DNA from: Algoriphagus marincola HL-49
GTDB lineage: Bacteria > Bacteroidota > Bacteroidia > Cytophagales > Cyclobacteriaceae
Direction of reading: 5' to 3'
Assembly: GCA_001314815.1 (NCBI GenBank)
Contig: LJXT01000005.1
Span: 1-64,000 of the forward strand
DNA: 64,000 nucleotides
In this document: positions 1 through 9,494 of the stretch, piece after piece
Layout of the letters: each line of letters starts with the position of its first letter
How positions within the stretch are numbered: the stretch's first letter is position 1
Notes under the pieces: model-generated
The model's input: only the letters and a program-made list of their open reading frames with translations
What the model was told of the DNA's origin: nothing
The model's database searches: none
Translations under genes and position numbers: made by a program

Positions 1-580
1 AAAAGCCCCCGTGGTTTTCGATCACAATATGGATGCCGTGGGGTTCGGCAAATTCACAGACCTTTCGGATGCCGTCGCTGACGAGCTTGGAAGCTTCGGC
101 CGCATCAGCTGGATTTTGGGACCAGGCGATATCAGAGTAGCCATTGACCCGGACGGTATGGCAACCTAGAAATTTGGCCGCCTCTATCCACTTTTTATGA
201 TTTTCTACCGCCTGCATCCGATCGGATTCTGATCGGGCGCCAAGCATTCCCTCCCGGTCCACCATGATGAGCACTTGGGTAATGTCTTCATTTTGGCAGC
301 GTGTGTTCATCTCTTTGAGATAATCCATGTCCTGAGCCTTATCCATAAAAAACTGGTTGACATACTCCACCGCGTGGATGCCATGCTTTTTGGTTTCCAA
401 AGGGAAATCTAAATGGTCCAGCTTTTTACCAAAAATCAGGCGGTTGACCGACCACTCGGCCAGGGAGATTTTGAAGGGAGGATCGGCGGGTTTCATAGCA
501 AAGGAAAATTGGGGTAAGCCCAAGCCGAGGGCTGCGGTGGCTAAGGTGGAGTTTTTGAGAAAATTTCTACGATTGGTCAT
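1..580 (-). CDS. sugar phosphate isomerase/epimerase (TIM barrel, secreted), 3' end cut by window
   Basis: Reverse strand from the ATG at 580 reads MTNRRNFLKNSTLATAALGLGLPQFSFA... then ...SLAEWSVNRL...HAVEYVNQFF...AAKFLGCHTVRVNGY...HGIHIVIENHGGF, typical of the AP-endonuclease-2-like TIM-barrel isomerases. It is absent from the ORF track because it runs off the edge. Confidence 0.8.
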   Translation of the reverse strand, partial: MTNRRNFLKNSTLATAALGLGLPQFSFAMKPADPPFKISLAEWSVNRLIFGKKLDHLDFPLETKKHGIHAVEYVNQFFMDKAQDMDYLKEMNTRCQNEDITQVLIMVDREGMLGARSESDRMQAVENHKKWIEAAKFLGCHTVRVNGYSDIAWSQNPADAAEASKLVSDGIRKVCEFAEPHGIHIVIENHGGF

Positions 581-830
581 GGAAGAATAGGTTTATGGGT
601 TATTGAGTGTTATCAAAACCCTCCAAGGCTTTTTGATCCCCTAGTGGGTTACTGAGAAACCAAGTTAATGATTTTGAGTGATAGTTATCTTGGAAAATAA
701 AGAAGAGCGTAATGCTTATTTCCTACGTTGTTGATTTTCTACATTATTGAAAGGATTGCTTCTCTTCATTTCCTCGGATCCACAATGATGGCAAAGACCT
801 ATGTTTGTCTAGTTGTTTGGAAGCGCTTTG

Positions 831-1955
831 TTATTTGAATAGTTTGATATAATCATCAAACCAATATTGTTTGCCTCTTTTTGCTCCTGTGATTTCTGTA
901 AGAATTCCGAGCTGTTCAAGTTCATCTACTAACTTGTATGCAGATGGAAGAGAAAGTTTTGTGAGGTCGGCAACTTTCTGAACGGTGATTAGTGGCCGTA
1001 AATAAAGTTGATTAATAACAGCTCTTGCATTACTTGTTCTTGCGCCTAAAGCTTGGATTTTCATATCCACTTCTTTTTGAAGCTTCATTATGCTATCAAA
1101 GGTATTTATACTACCCCTAGCAGTTTCAATGATTCCTACCAGAAAGAATTTAAACCATTGTTTAATATCGTTTGAGGATCTTACTTTCATTAAGTTGTCA
1201 TAATACAACTGTCTATTTCTCTCAAAAAAGTCTGATAAGTATAATACTGGTTTTTTTAAAATACCTTTTTCTACTAAATAAAGTGTGATCAAAAGACGAC
1301 CAACGCGTCCATTTCCATCTAAAAATGGATGTATTGTTTCAAATTGATAATGTATGATTGCAATTCTTAATAAATGAGGTAGTTTGATTTCTGTGTTATG
1401 TGAAAATTTCTCTAAATCTCCCATTAACCGACTAACTTCTTGATGTGGAGGAGGGATAAATGTAGCATCTGCAATCGAGGCTCCTCCTATCCAGTTTTGA
1501 CTTGTTCTGAATTGTCCTGGTATTTTATGTTTTCCACGAACTCCTTGAAGGGTAACTTTATGTGCCATTTTGATAAGCCTAGAAGATAGAGGGAGTTCAT
1601 CCAATGACTTGATGGCTAAGTTTAGGGCTTTTATGTAATTCTGAACTTCTTCCCAATCGTCTCTTTGTTCCTCCCGAATTTCTTCTCTTTCTTGAAGTGC
1701 TTCTTCAATATTGGTTTTTGTGCCTTCAATTTTACTTGATTGGGTAGCTTCTTTCACCACATGCATTGAAATAAATAAATCAATGTTTGGAGTGTGTTCG
1801 GAGTACATATCAAGCCGACCAAGTTGTCTGTCTGCCTGGCTTAATAGTTCTATAATTTCCATATCATCAAGTATCCAATCCCGATTAATCTCCTCAGGAA
1901 TAAAGCTTCTAAAGGTTCCTTGATTGATATAGTAGCCTGATTTAAAGTTTTTCAT
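831..1955 (-). CDS. Fic family protein (putative AMPylase)
   Basis: Fic core HPFLDGNGRVGR; upstream SSKIEGT resembles the inhibitory-helix motif; C-terminal winged-helix-like region. Confidence 0.92.
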   Translation of the reverse strand: MKNFKSGYYINQGTFRSFIPEEINRDWILDDMEIIELLSQADRQLGRLDMYSEHTPNIDLFISMHVVKEATQSSKIEGTKTNIEEALQEREEIREEQRDDWEEVQNYIKALNLAIKSLDELPLSSRLIKMAHKVTLQGVRGKHKIPGQFRTSQNWIGGASIADATFIPPPHQEVSRLMGDLEKFSHNTEIKLPHLLRIAIIHYQFETIHPFLDGNGRVGRLLITLYLVEKGILKKPVLYLSDFFERNRQLYYDNLMKVRSSNDIKQWFKFFLVGIIETARGSINTFDSIMKLQKEVDMKIQALGARTSNARAVINQLYLRPLITVQKVADLTKLSLPSAYKLVDELEQLGILTEITGAKRGKQYWFDDYIKLFK

Positions 1956-2189
1956 GCTTTCCTAATTAAGCGTCTTTCTAATTTAAGAAAAATCATGAAA
2001 ACTTAAATAAGAAGATCATATAATAAATTTTAATCTAAAATTCTTTAATAAAGTGGTTTGTTTTTAACTAAAAGGCAGACTCCGGGCAATCTAAGAAAAA
2101 GAATAGCTTTTTGGTTTTGGTTCTGGCAATACCGATGACGGATTAGAAAATTTCGAGATCTAGGCAAATAGCTTCCATTGGTTGTATCG

Positions 2190-2281
2190 GTCATGCCTAC
2201 GGCATTTATGGAAATCCATAGACTTCATGTTCCAGCCATTGAAATGGCTGGCTAATCAATGATTCATGCCTACGGCATTTC
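2190..2281. repeat. REP-like palindrome cluster (ATGCCTACGGCATTT x2 flanking CCAGCCATTGAAATGGCTGG)
   Basis: ATGCCTACGGCATTT at 2193-2207 and 2266-2280; hairpin CCAGCCATT..AATGGCTGG at 2232-2251, intergenic. Confidence 0.6.
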
Positions 2282-2445
2282 GACTAACAGAATTTCTCGA
2301 AAATAATTATCATTTCGTTTTGTGCATCTTGCTTCAATTTACTGACTCAAACATAGGATGACGCAACTGCAGACTGCCACAGCCAACTTTCAACTTTCTC
2401 ACTTTAGCTTTCTGCCTTTCCCGCCTACTGCCACTGCCTACTTTT

Positions 2446-3960
2446 TCACACTTCCCACCCCGCTCGATACTCCCGAGTCAGTAATTGATTCGCCGCTTCA
2501 TCATTGGTGATCTTCACCAGATTGGCATCGAAATCTACTTTTTTACCGGCACGTAAGGCGATCGCTCCTAGATTGATCGTATCAGTGATGCATTGAGCGC
2601 GGGTAAAACTACCGGGAGTTTGTCGCTTTTCCAGCATGGCATCAACCCAAGAGTCAGTTTTGCGATCCACTTCACGGGAATTGATCCGCTCGGAATCCCG
2701 ACCTGCCATCTTCGTACTTTCGGGCAGAAGCACTGGATTTTCCCCACGGAAACCGCCCAGAATTTTTCCTTTGGTACCTACGATCATCAAACCTTCCTCC
2801 GGCGTGTCCTTTCCATCCATTTCCAGTTCTTCAGGAGCAAAAGGCTTCATTCCGCCATCATACCAAAACAGGTCAAAAGCAGGAAGGGAGGCTTGGGCTG
2901 GGAAATTCCATTTGATGGTGCAACTCGCGGGGAACGCCACGTCATTTTTCACCCACTGATAAACCTGATTGACTTCCTCTCGGGTAGTCGTGCCAAAAGC
3001 CCGAGCTGAAACAGGACTTCGATCGATGCCCAAAGTTTCAAAAAGCGGAAACAAGCTGTAATGCCCCATGTCAGCAACCGATCCACCCCCGAATTCATAC
3101 CAGCCCCGAAAGACATTATGCGTGTAGTTTTTGTGGTAGGGCATATCAGCCACCGGTCCCAGCCAAAGGTCCCAATTCAATCCTTCAGGAACAGGTTGGC
3201 TTTCCGCAGGCCGCTTGGTCCACTGCTGCCAAACGGGCCGATAGGACCAGTTATGGATTTCCTGCAGTTCGCCGATCAGTCCGGCATCCATCCAGGCTTT
3301 GATCTGTCGGTATTCGGGTCGGTCGGACCAAGCGAGCAGGTGCGTAACCAATCCCGAGTCTTTTGCTTTTTGGATGACTTTTCTTCCTTCCAAAAGCCGA
3401 TTGGCGATCGGTTTGTGTGTCACCACGTGCATATTTTGATCCATGGCTGCCAAGGCAATCGGTGCATGGGTATGGTCAGGGGTCATGATTTTGACGGCAT
3501 CGATGCCTTTTTCCTTTGCAAAAAGTTCCCGGTAGTCCTCATAGCTTGCGCAGCCTTTGTATTTCCCGGAGGCTTGGTTTTGGGCGTAGTATTTTTCCAC
3601 ATATTCCTTTCCAATATCCCGCCCACCCGGGATTCCGGGCTTTCCTTCCCACCAGGTATCGTCTCCGATGGTTCTTCGGATATCATTTCGGATTCCGTAA
3701 GGAGACCAATCGATGTAATCCGTGGAGAATTTATTCACATCACATACAGCAACCACCCGCACTTTGGGATTTTGCAAAAGGCTTCCCATTTCCCGTAGTC
3801 CCTGCGTTCCACAGCCGATATTGGCTACAGTCAGCTGGTCCGAGGGAGGGATTTTGCCCAGTCCGGCGATTACTGAAGAAGGAACGATGGTAAATGAAGC
3901 AGCAAAAGTGGCTGCCGAAGCCAGAAAATCCCGGCGGTTGAGGTTATCAGGTAAAGGCAT
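2446..3960 (-). CDS. Gfo/Idh/MocA family oxidoreductase (Tat-type signal)
   Basis: MPLPDNLNRRDFLASAATFAASFTIVPSS... then NIGCGTQGLREMGSLL...VVAVCDVNKF...VKIMTPDHTHAPIALAAMDQNMHVVTHKP. The start at 3960 is preferred over the ORF-track start at 4110. Confidence 0.92.
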   Translation of the reverse strand: MPLPDNLNRRDFLASAATFAASFTIVPSSVIAGLGKIPPSDQLTVANIGCGTQGLREMGSLLQNPKVRVVAVCDVNKFSTDYIDWSPYGIRNDIRRTIGDDTWWEGKPGIPGGRDIGKEYVEKYYAQNQASGKYKGCASYEDYRELFAKEKGIDAVKIMTPDHTHAPIALAAMDQNMHVVTHKPIANRLLEGRKVIQKAKDSGLVTHLLAWSDRPEYRQIKAWMDAGLIGELQEIHNWSYRPVWQQWTKRPAESQPVPEGLNWDLWLGPVADMPYHKNYTHNVFRGWYEFGGGSVADMGHYSLFPLFETLGIDRSPVSARAFGTTTREEVNQVYQWVKNDVAFPASCTIKWNFPAQASLPAFDLFWYDGGMKPFAPEELEMDGKDTPEEGLMIVGTKGKILGGFRGENPVLLPESTKMAGRDSERINSREVDRKTDSWVDAMLEKRQTPGSFTRAQCITDTINLGAIALRAGKKVDFDANLVKITNDEAANQLLTREYRAGWEV

Positions 3961-4375
3961 GATTAAGGTTTTTTGGGTTAAACCTGAAATATGCATTAGA
4001 AAATCTACTACAACCTCAAAATGCTTTAAAATCAGTCGTCTTACTTCACTTTTCGATCTCAGCGTAGCGGTGCTATGCCTCAATCTCCAAAGTGACTGAT
4101 TTTCTTGCATTTTGAGTTTTCGCTACGAATTCTAATTCATAATCCAGGTTGGAAATGGAATTTAGGGAATTAAGCCAAAAAAGTGGATTTTGCTATCCAG
4201 TTTGTCTAAAAGGATTCTGACACTATTTTTTAGTATAACTGGATAAAATTTTTACTAAGGCTTTATTTTTTCTATTTCTGCTTCTTGCTATTGAAAGAAA
4301 TACTTGCTTATTTAACCGAACAGTTAAGTTATATGTCGCTATAACCCTTTTTCTTTCTTGACTAAAACTATTTAA

Positions 4376-5482
4376 ATGCGAAGATTTGCTATTCTACTTC
4401 TCTGTCTCATCGGATGTACTGAACCTACTCAAGAAGTAGTGGAACTCGGTGATAAAAAAATCGAAGATAAAATCTTGCTATCTACAATAGCTGAAGATAT
4501 TGAATATGTCATTCTAGACAATCAATCGGACCTGATCTATGGTGCGGATAAAATCATCTTTGAAAATAACCGATTCTTTGTTTTGGATAATTCCTACACC
4601 GAGACTTTGGCAGTATTTTCTGATACGGGGGAGCCTCTTTTTGCTTTGGAGATTGGTTTGGGTGGACCAGATGAGTTCGTAGAAATCACTGATTTTGATT
4701 ATTTCCCTGAGACGAAGGAGCTTTTTGTCTTCTCAGGATCTCAAAGAAAGATTTTTGTATATGATGAAAATGGTGAACCGCTTCGAGATTATCGAATTCC
4801 CCGATCATTGATTGTTCACGCTATAGGCTACTTGGGGCAAGATAAATTTGCCTTTTTTAGAGATATGGTGGAGGAGTCCAAGATGGATTTACCAAGCCAA
4901 CTCTTCACTTATGATTTTGAAACAGACGAAGTCATTGATCAAGCCATTCCGCTTTCAAAAAATGAATTGATTTTAGCACAGGATTACGCCCTAGTTCGAT
5001 CAGGAACTGAATTATTTGCCTCCAAAGTCTATGGGAACAGCATTTATTCTTTGGAAAGTGATGGTTCTATCAAAAAAGAGCTGAGTCTTTCGGACTTTAC
5101 CAATCTCAATGAGCGAGTTGATATCCTGGATGATGAAAGCTACAGAAGAGTAATGACCGAGGAAAGAGGGATTCTTTACTTAGGAGGTTGGATCGGAAGT
5201 GGGAGATCTCACATATTTTTCCTCAAAAAAGACCGAAAGGTAGCTATTCGTTGGAAAAGTGAATCTAGTGATGTATTGACAAAGAGCATTCTCAACGATT
5301 TAAGCCTACCCATTTTTTCCGCATACAAATACCTAAATGAAGAATATTTAATTGCCGTCTTGGACGAAGAAGCAATCGCTCTCTTGCAGGGAAACCCCAA
5401 GGGGCAAGAGTTTTTAAGAGAACTGAAACCAACCGGTGAGTTCTTGAGTCCTATTCTCGCCAAAATTAAATTGAAAGACTAA
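4376..5482 (+). CDS. 6-bladed beta-propeller lipoprotein
   Basis: Lipoprotein signal MRRFAILLLCLIGC; repeated propeller-like blades (FFVLDNSYTETLAVFSDTGEPLF, KIFVYDENGEPL). Confidence 0.7.
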   Translation: MRRFAILLLCLIGCTEPTQEVVELGDKKIEDKILLSTIAEDIEYVILDNQSDLIYGADKIIFENNRFFVLDNSYTETLAVFSDTGEPLFALEIGLGGPDEFVEITDFDYFPETKELFVFSGSQRKIFVYDENGEPLRDYRIPRSLIVHAIGYLGQDKFAFFRDMVEESKMDLPSQLFTYDFETDEVIDQAIPLSKNELILAQDYALVRSGTELFASKVYGNSIYSLESDGSIKKELSLSDFTNLNERVDILDDESYRRVMTEERGILYLGGWIGSGRSHIFFLKKDRKVAIRWKSESSDVLTKSILNDLSLPIFSAYKYLNEEYLIAVLDEEAIALLQGNPKGQEFLRELKPTGEFLSPILAKIKLKD

Positions 5483-6192
5483 TGAAAACGCTATTTCTAC
5501 TACTTCTTCTTTTTACATTTTCTCAGCAGAATCCTGAAAAAATGGTCTTGGTATCTAACCCAGACTTAGGCTATGATTTTTGGATCGATACCCATGAAGT
5601 GACCATGGCTGAATTCGAGCGATTTCAATTGGCAACCGGTTATCAGACCACCTGCGAAAGACGAGGCACCGGACCAAAAGCTACCGGGACCAGTCCTTCC
5701 GAGCTCTTCGAGGGCTTGAATTGGCGTCATGACCAAGATGGAAAGTTAATAGCCAAAAAATGGTATGATAAGCTCCCCGTTACCAGAGTTTCTTTAAACG
5801 ACATAAAGGCTTATGCCAAGTGGGCAGGAAAAAGATTGCCAACTGTTCGAGAATGGAAAATAGCCGCTGCAGGAGGGGTATGGCCTCCTATCTACAAATA
5901 CTCAGGATCCAATAAGGCAAACCGCGTGGGTTGGTTCGATAGTAATTCAAAAATGGAAATCCAACCCATAGGCACCTTGGAGCCCAATCAACTTGGGATC
6001 TATGATATGTCAGGGAATGTGGAGGAATTTGCATTATTAGAAAAGAACGGAGAGGTTTACAATAGAATAGGAGGTCGGTTCTTCAGTGATAAAGATCATA
6101 TGGCGATTGAGGACGACTACAGTTTTGATATCAAGGACCCTGAGTATTGCAGTGCTTTTTTTGGCTTCCGCTTGGTGAAGGATGTTGATTAA
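5482..6192 (+). CDS. SUMF1/formylglycine-generating-enzyme-domain protein
   Basis: DTHEVTMAEFERF, LPVTRVSLNDIKAYAKWAGKRLPTVREWKIAA, GIYDMSGNVEEF, FFGFRLVKD. The start overlaps the stop of the preceding gene (TAATG). Confidence 0.85.
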   Translation: MKTLFLLLLLFTFSQQNPEKMVLVSNPDLGYDFWIDTHEVTMAEFERFQLATGYQTTCERRGTGPKATGTSPSELFEGLNWRHDQDGKLIAKKWYDKLPVTRVSLNDIKAYAKWAGKRLPTVREWKIAAAGGVWPPIYKYSGSNKANRVGWFDSNSKMEIQPIGTLEPNQLGIYDMSGNVEEFALLEKNGEVYNRIGGRFFSDKDHMAIEDDYSFDIKDPEYCSAFFGFRLVKDVD

Positions 6193-6267
6193 TTCTTAAA
6201 ATTTATCCTCCTACTTCTCATAAGATTGCTAAACGATTTGAGCTTACCCATTTTTTCCTTTTGTTGT

Positions 6268-6590
6268 CCTGCTTCTCCAGAAGCCGGACTTTCATAGGTC
6301 TTCCCAACCCTCCAAGGGTTTTTCATCGGTCAGAAGAAAATTCAAATGGATTTCATGTAATTAAGATAGATTGATCCCTTGGAGGGTTTCTTTCTTTAAT
6401 TCGCTTTCCTGCTTCTCCAGAAGTCGGACTTTCATAGGTCCACATAACCCTCCAAGGGTTTTTCTCGGTCAGAAGAAAATTCAAATGGATTTTATATAAA
6501 TAAGATAACGGATCCCTTGGAGGGTTTCTTCTTTTAATTCCTTGTCCTACTTCTCCAGAAGCCGGACTGCTTAGTCCGTGGAAAGGAAAT
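6268..6590. repeat. intergenic tandem repeat, approx. 140-bp unit, about 2.3 copies
   Basis: Units begin CCTGCTTCTCCAGAAG(C/T)CGGACTTTCATAGGTC at 6268 and 6409; a partial third starts at 6546 (CCTACTTCTCCAGAAGCCGGACT). Each full unit contains AACCCTCCAAGGGTTTTT and GATCCCTTGGAGGGTTTC in inverted orientation. Confidence 0.85.
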
Positions 6591-6776
6591 CTTGCTTTTG
6601 TACAAACGGGATAAGCAGCATGAAACAAGCAGGAGGAAAATTACTTTTTATATAAAACTATTTTATCATTTTAATAATTAAAAAATATTAAACCTTTAGT
6701 ATAATCTTTCAGTTTGACTTTTTATTAGAAAAAATTCTTAAGTATAAATCTTCTTCAAAATTAAATTCTAGAAATT

Positions 6777-7775
6777 ATGAAAACATCAGAAAACATCAGA
6801 AAACATCAGAAAACATCATTTTCCCTTATCAGCTTAAGGAATCTATTTAGTTTGATTATGGCGGTGTGGTTTTTAGGATCTTGTCAGGAGCTCGAAGAGG
6901 AGCCCATGCAGCTGGAAGACTCAGTAGAGGAAAAGTTTAACCGTGATATGTTTTTAGCCAGCATACATAAGGCATCGCTAGAATATGCGGAAGGAATACG
7001 CAATCCCAAGAAGAATATAAATTTCAGGACTGTGTACGACTCAGATGTGGTGATTCATGATTATATAGAAAGTGTTGCTTCTAGCATGAATACCCCTGAT
7101 AATTATTTTAAAATAATTCCTGAGGAAACTTGGGATGATCCCTACCAAGGACATGTATTTACTCAAGAGGCTGATTTAAATAAAAATACCCTGAGCCCGA
7201 GAGTTCGGATGCATGTCGATCAATTCGAGAGTGTAGTGGATCAGATCGCAAACCGCTACGAAAGTGGACTAATCAATGAGGATCAAGTGAAGAGTCAGCT
7301 TAAATCTTTGCTACGGGCAATGGGGAATACAGTGAGCTTGGATTTTTCGATTCCCAGTCAGGAGCGAGGAGATATAGCGGATATTTTTTACACCTTGGAC
7401 GGAGCAACAGACGATATAGCTCTATTGCTACAAGATCCTGCTATATCCAATGCTTCTTTTTTCAAAAGGTTTGTTAGGGCTATTGCAAGAACATTATTAG
7501 TGGCCGCAGTTTCAGCGATTATTGTTTATACCGGGGGATTTGCGGCTAGTATTATTAAATATAAAGCCGGTGTAGCTGTCGCTCATAAGGCTGGGTTAAA
7601 GGCCTCTGGTATTCTAGCCTTGACCAAAAAGACATCTATTGGTGCATCTGGAAAACTCTATTCAGGATTATATTATGGACTAGGTAAAGGAACCATAGAA
7701 GCGGTGCAAAAATGGGATAAGCCCTGGGAAGGAATAAAAAAGGAAGCAAAATATGCAGTTAAAGCGATATGGTGA
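6777..7775 (+). CDS. hypothetical lipoprotein with a 10-bp tandem repeat at its 5' end
   Basis: ORF of 332 aa; hydrophobic stretch and lipobox-like WFLGSCQ; C-terminal hydrophobic helices. Confidence 0.6.
   Translation: MKTSENIRKHQKTSFSLISLRNLFSLIMAVWFLGSCQELEEEPMQLEDSVEEKFNRDMFLASIHKASLEYAEGIRNPKKNINFRTVYDSDVVIHDYIESVASSMNTPDNYFKIIPEETWDDPYQGHVFTQEADLNKNTLSPRVRMHVDQFESVVDQIANRYESGLINEDQVKSQLKSLLRAMGNTVSLDFSIPSQERGDIADIFYTLDGATDDIALLLQDPAISNASFFKRFVRAIARTLLVAAVSAIIVYTGGFAASIIKYKAGVAVAHKAGLKASGILALTKKTSIGASGKLYSGLYYGLGKGTIEAVQKWDKPWEGIKKEAKYAVKAIW
6779..6818 (+). repeat. short tandem repeat (GAAAACATCA)x4
   Basis: ATGAAAACATCAGAAAACATCAGAAAACATCAGAAAACATCATTTT read directly. Confidence 0.95.
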
Positions 7776-8526
7776 TATGAGAACCGGATTTGTAATTATC
7801 ACAATAGTCTTGATGACCCAAGTTTCAATGGCACAGACTATTTTCTCGGCGCCGCCCTTAGACAGAAATGAAGATTTTGATCGGGGATTTGCACTTTCTC
7901 TTGTAATACCTTCATACATGACCTCGCCTCATAGTAATATGAGTCGGTTACTCGTTCAAAATGGTTATCCTCCCATCCCAAGAGGCAGTCTAAGTTTTGG
8001 TTTGGGCTTGGCCTACCGATTCAAAAAATGGGAACCTGGATTTGATGTAACTCTTGGAAACCAAGTAGTAACCAACTATGACCAAGGGTCTGAAATTCTT
8101 AGAAGGCCTTTGAATTCAACAATTTTTGTCAAATACCATTTAATTAGAAAAGGATATTTCACTTTCTTTCCTATTGTGGGATTATCCATATCTGATACGA
8201 ATTTGATCGCATCTAAGCAGTCTTCGGTAGATGATGTCAATCAACTACTGCAAGATCCTGGTACATCAGTTAATATGCAGCATTTATCTGCAGGTCTTTT
8301 GACAGGGGTCGGGGTGGCCAACTCTCAGTTTTGGGAAGAATTTCCAGGAGTAATAAGGTTGAAGTTCACCTATAGAGTTCCTTTTGGTGAGGGTTATGCC
8401 TGGGAGTCTCTGTTTGCAAATATTGAATCTACCAGCCCATTAGACAATTTTCCTTATTTCTCTATACAACTAGAAATAGGGGGAATGATGAACTGGAATA
8501 AAAACAATCCACCTTCCATGGATTGA
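7753..8526 (+). CDS. hypothetical outer-membrane beta-barrel protein (tandem paralog 1); start may be the ATG at 7777
   Basis: Signal peptide MRTGFVIITIVLMTQVSMAQ; beta-barrel-like alternating strands; strongly similar to the 8644-9432 product. Confidence 0.65.
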   Translation: MQLKRYGDMRTGFVIITIVLMTQVSMAQTIFSAPPLDRNEDFDRGFALSLVIPSYMTSPHSNMSRLLVQNGYPPIPRGSLSFGLGLAYRFKKWEPGFDVTLGNQVVTNYDQGSEILRRPLNSTIFVKYHLIRKGYFTFFPIVGLSISDTNLIASKQSSVDDVNQLLQDPGTSVNMQHLSAGLLTGVGVANSQFWEEFPGVIRLKFTYRVPFGEGYAWESLFANIESTSPLDNFPYFSIQLEIGGMMNWNKNNPPSMD

Positions 8527-8554
8527 TAAATTTTAGATTGAAGTTCTATTAAGA

Positions 8555-8583
8555 CCTGAACTAGAAGCTTCTTCTAGTTCAGG
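8555..8583 (+). terminator. intrinsic-terminator-like hairpin
   Basis: CTGAACTAGAAG..CTTCTAGTTCAG hairpin after paralog 1. Confidence 0.5.
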
Positions 8584-8643
8584 CTTATAATAATGCTTAG
8601 GAATAAATGGGAAAGCTTTAGTAAAAAAATGTAAAGAACCTTA

Positions 8644-9432
8644 ATGAGTATAATGAACATGCAGTTAAAGCGGTTTGGTGATATGAAAGCAACAGCCATT
8701 AGTTTGCTTCTGTATTTAGTCTACAGTAGTGTTTCAGGACAAAATTTATTTTCTGATCCACCGGAAGATTGGAGAAAACTTGATAGGGGTATGTCCTTGA
8801 CGTTAGTAATCCCTTCTTTTATGACTTCGCCCCATAGTAATATGAGTCATTTCCTTGTACGAAATGGCTATCCTCCCATCCCCAGGGGTAGTTTAAATTA
8901 TGGTTTAGGCTTAGCATACAGAATTAAGAGGTATGAGTTTGGTGGTGATTTCTCTGTAGGCAGTCAGTATTCCACGAATTATGATCAGAGGTCGGAAATT
9001 TTGAGAAGACCTATGACAGTAAACCTTTTTCTGAATTATCATCTGTTTAGGAAAGGCTCATTTACATTTTATCCCATTCTGGGCTTATCCATGACAGATA
9101 CGAATTTGATTGCTTCCAAGCAGTCATCGGTCACTGATGTGAATAGTCTTCTAGAGAGTCCGGGAACTTCGGTAAACCTTCAGCATTTTTCAGGTGGGTT
9201 ATTAACGGGATTTGGGGTTGCCTTAGCGGAGCATTGGGTTGAAAGTACATGGATCTTTAGGTTAAAATTTGCCTACCGGGTTCCTTTTGGAAAGGGCTAT
9301 GGCTGGGAGTCCTTTTTTGCGAATATCGAACCAAGCAGTCCCCTTGATAATTTTCCTTTTTTCTTTATTCAATTTGAGATGGGGGTTTTGGCAAATTGGA
9401 AAAAAGGAGATCCATGGATGGATAAATTCTAG
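8644..9432 (+). CDS. hypothetical outer-membrane beta-barrel protein (tandem paralog 2)
   Basis: Shares MTSPHSNMS.*NGYPPIPRGSL, LIASKQSSV.DVN.LL and SPLDNFP with paralog 1. Confidence 0.65.
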   Translation: MSIMNMQLKRFGDMKATAISLLLYLVYSSVSGQNLFSDPPEDWRKLDRGMSLTLVIPSFMTSPHSNMSHFLVRNGYPPIPRGSLNYGLGLAYRIKRYEFGGDFSVGSQYSTNYDQRSEILRRPMTVNLFLNYHLFRKGSFTFYPILGLSMTDTNLIASKQSSVTDVNSLLESPGTSVNLQHFSGGLLTGFGVALAEHWVESTWIFRLKFAYRVPFGKGYGWESFFANIEPSSPLDNFPFFFIQFEMGVLANWKKGDPWMDKF

Positions 9433-9455
9433 AGTATCCAATGAAGTAATTTTTA

Positions 9456-9494
9456 AAGCCTGAACTTGGGGTTAATTCCAGTTCAGGCTTTTTT
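9456..9494 (+). terminator. Rho-independent terminator
   Basis: AAGCCTGAACT ... AGTTCAGGCTTTTTT. Confidence 0.75.

Noticed and set aside
3061-3798. 245-aa plus-strand ORF
   Set aside because: Antisense shadow of the well-supported Gfo/Idh/MocA gene.
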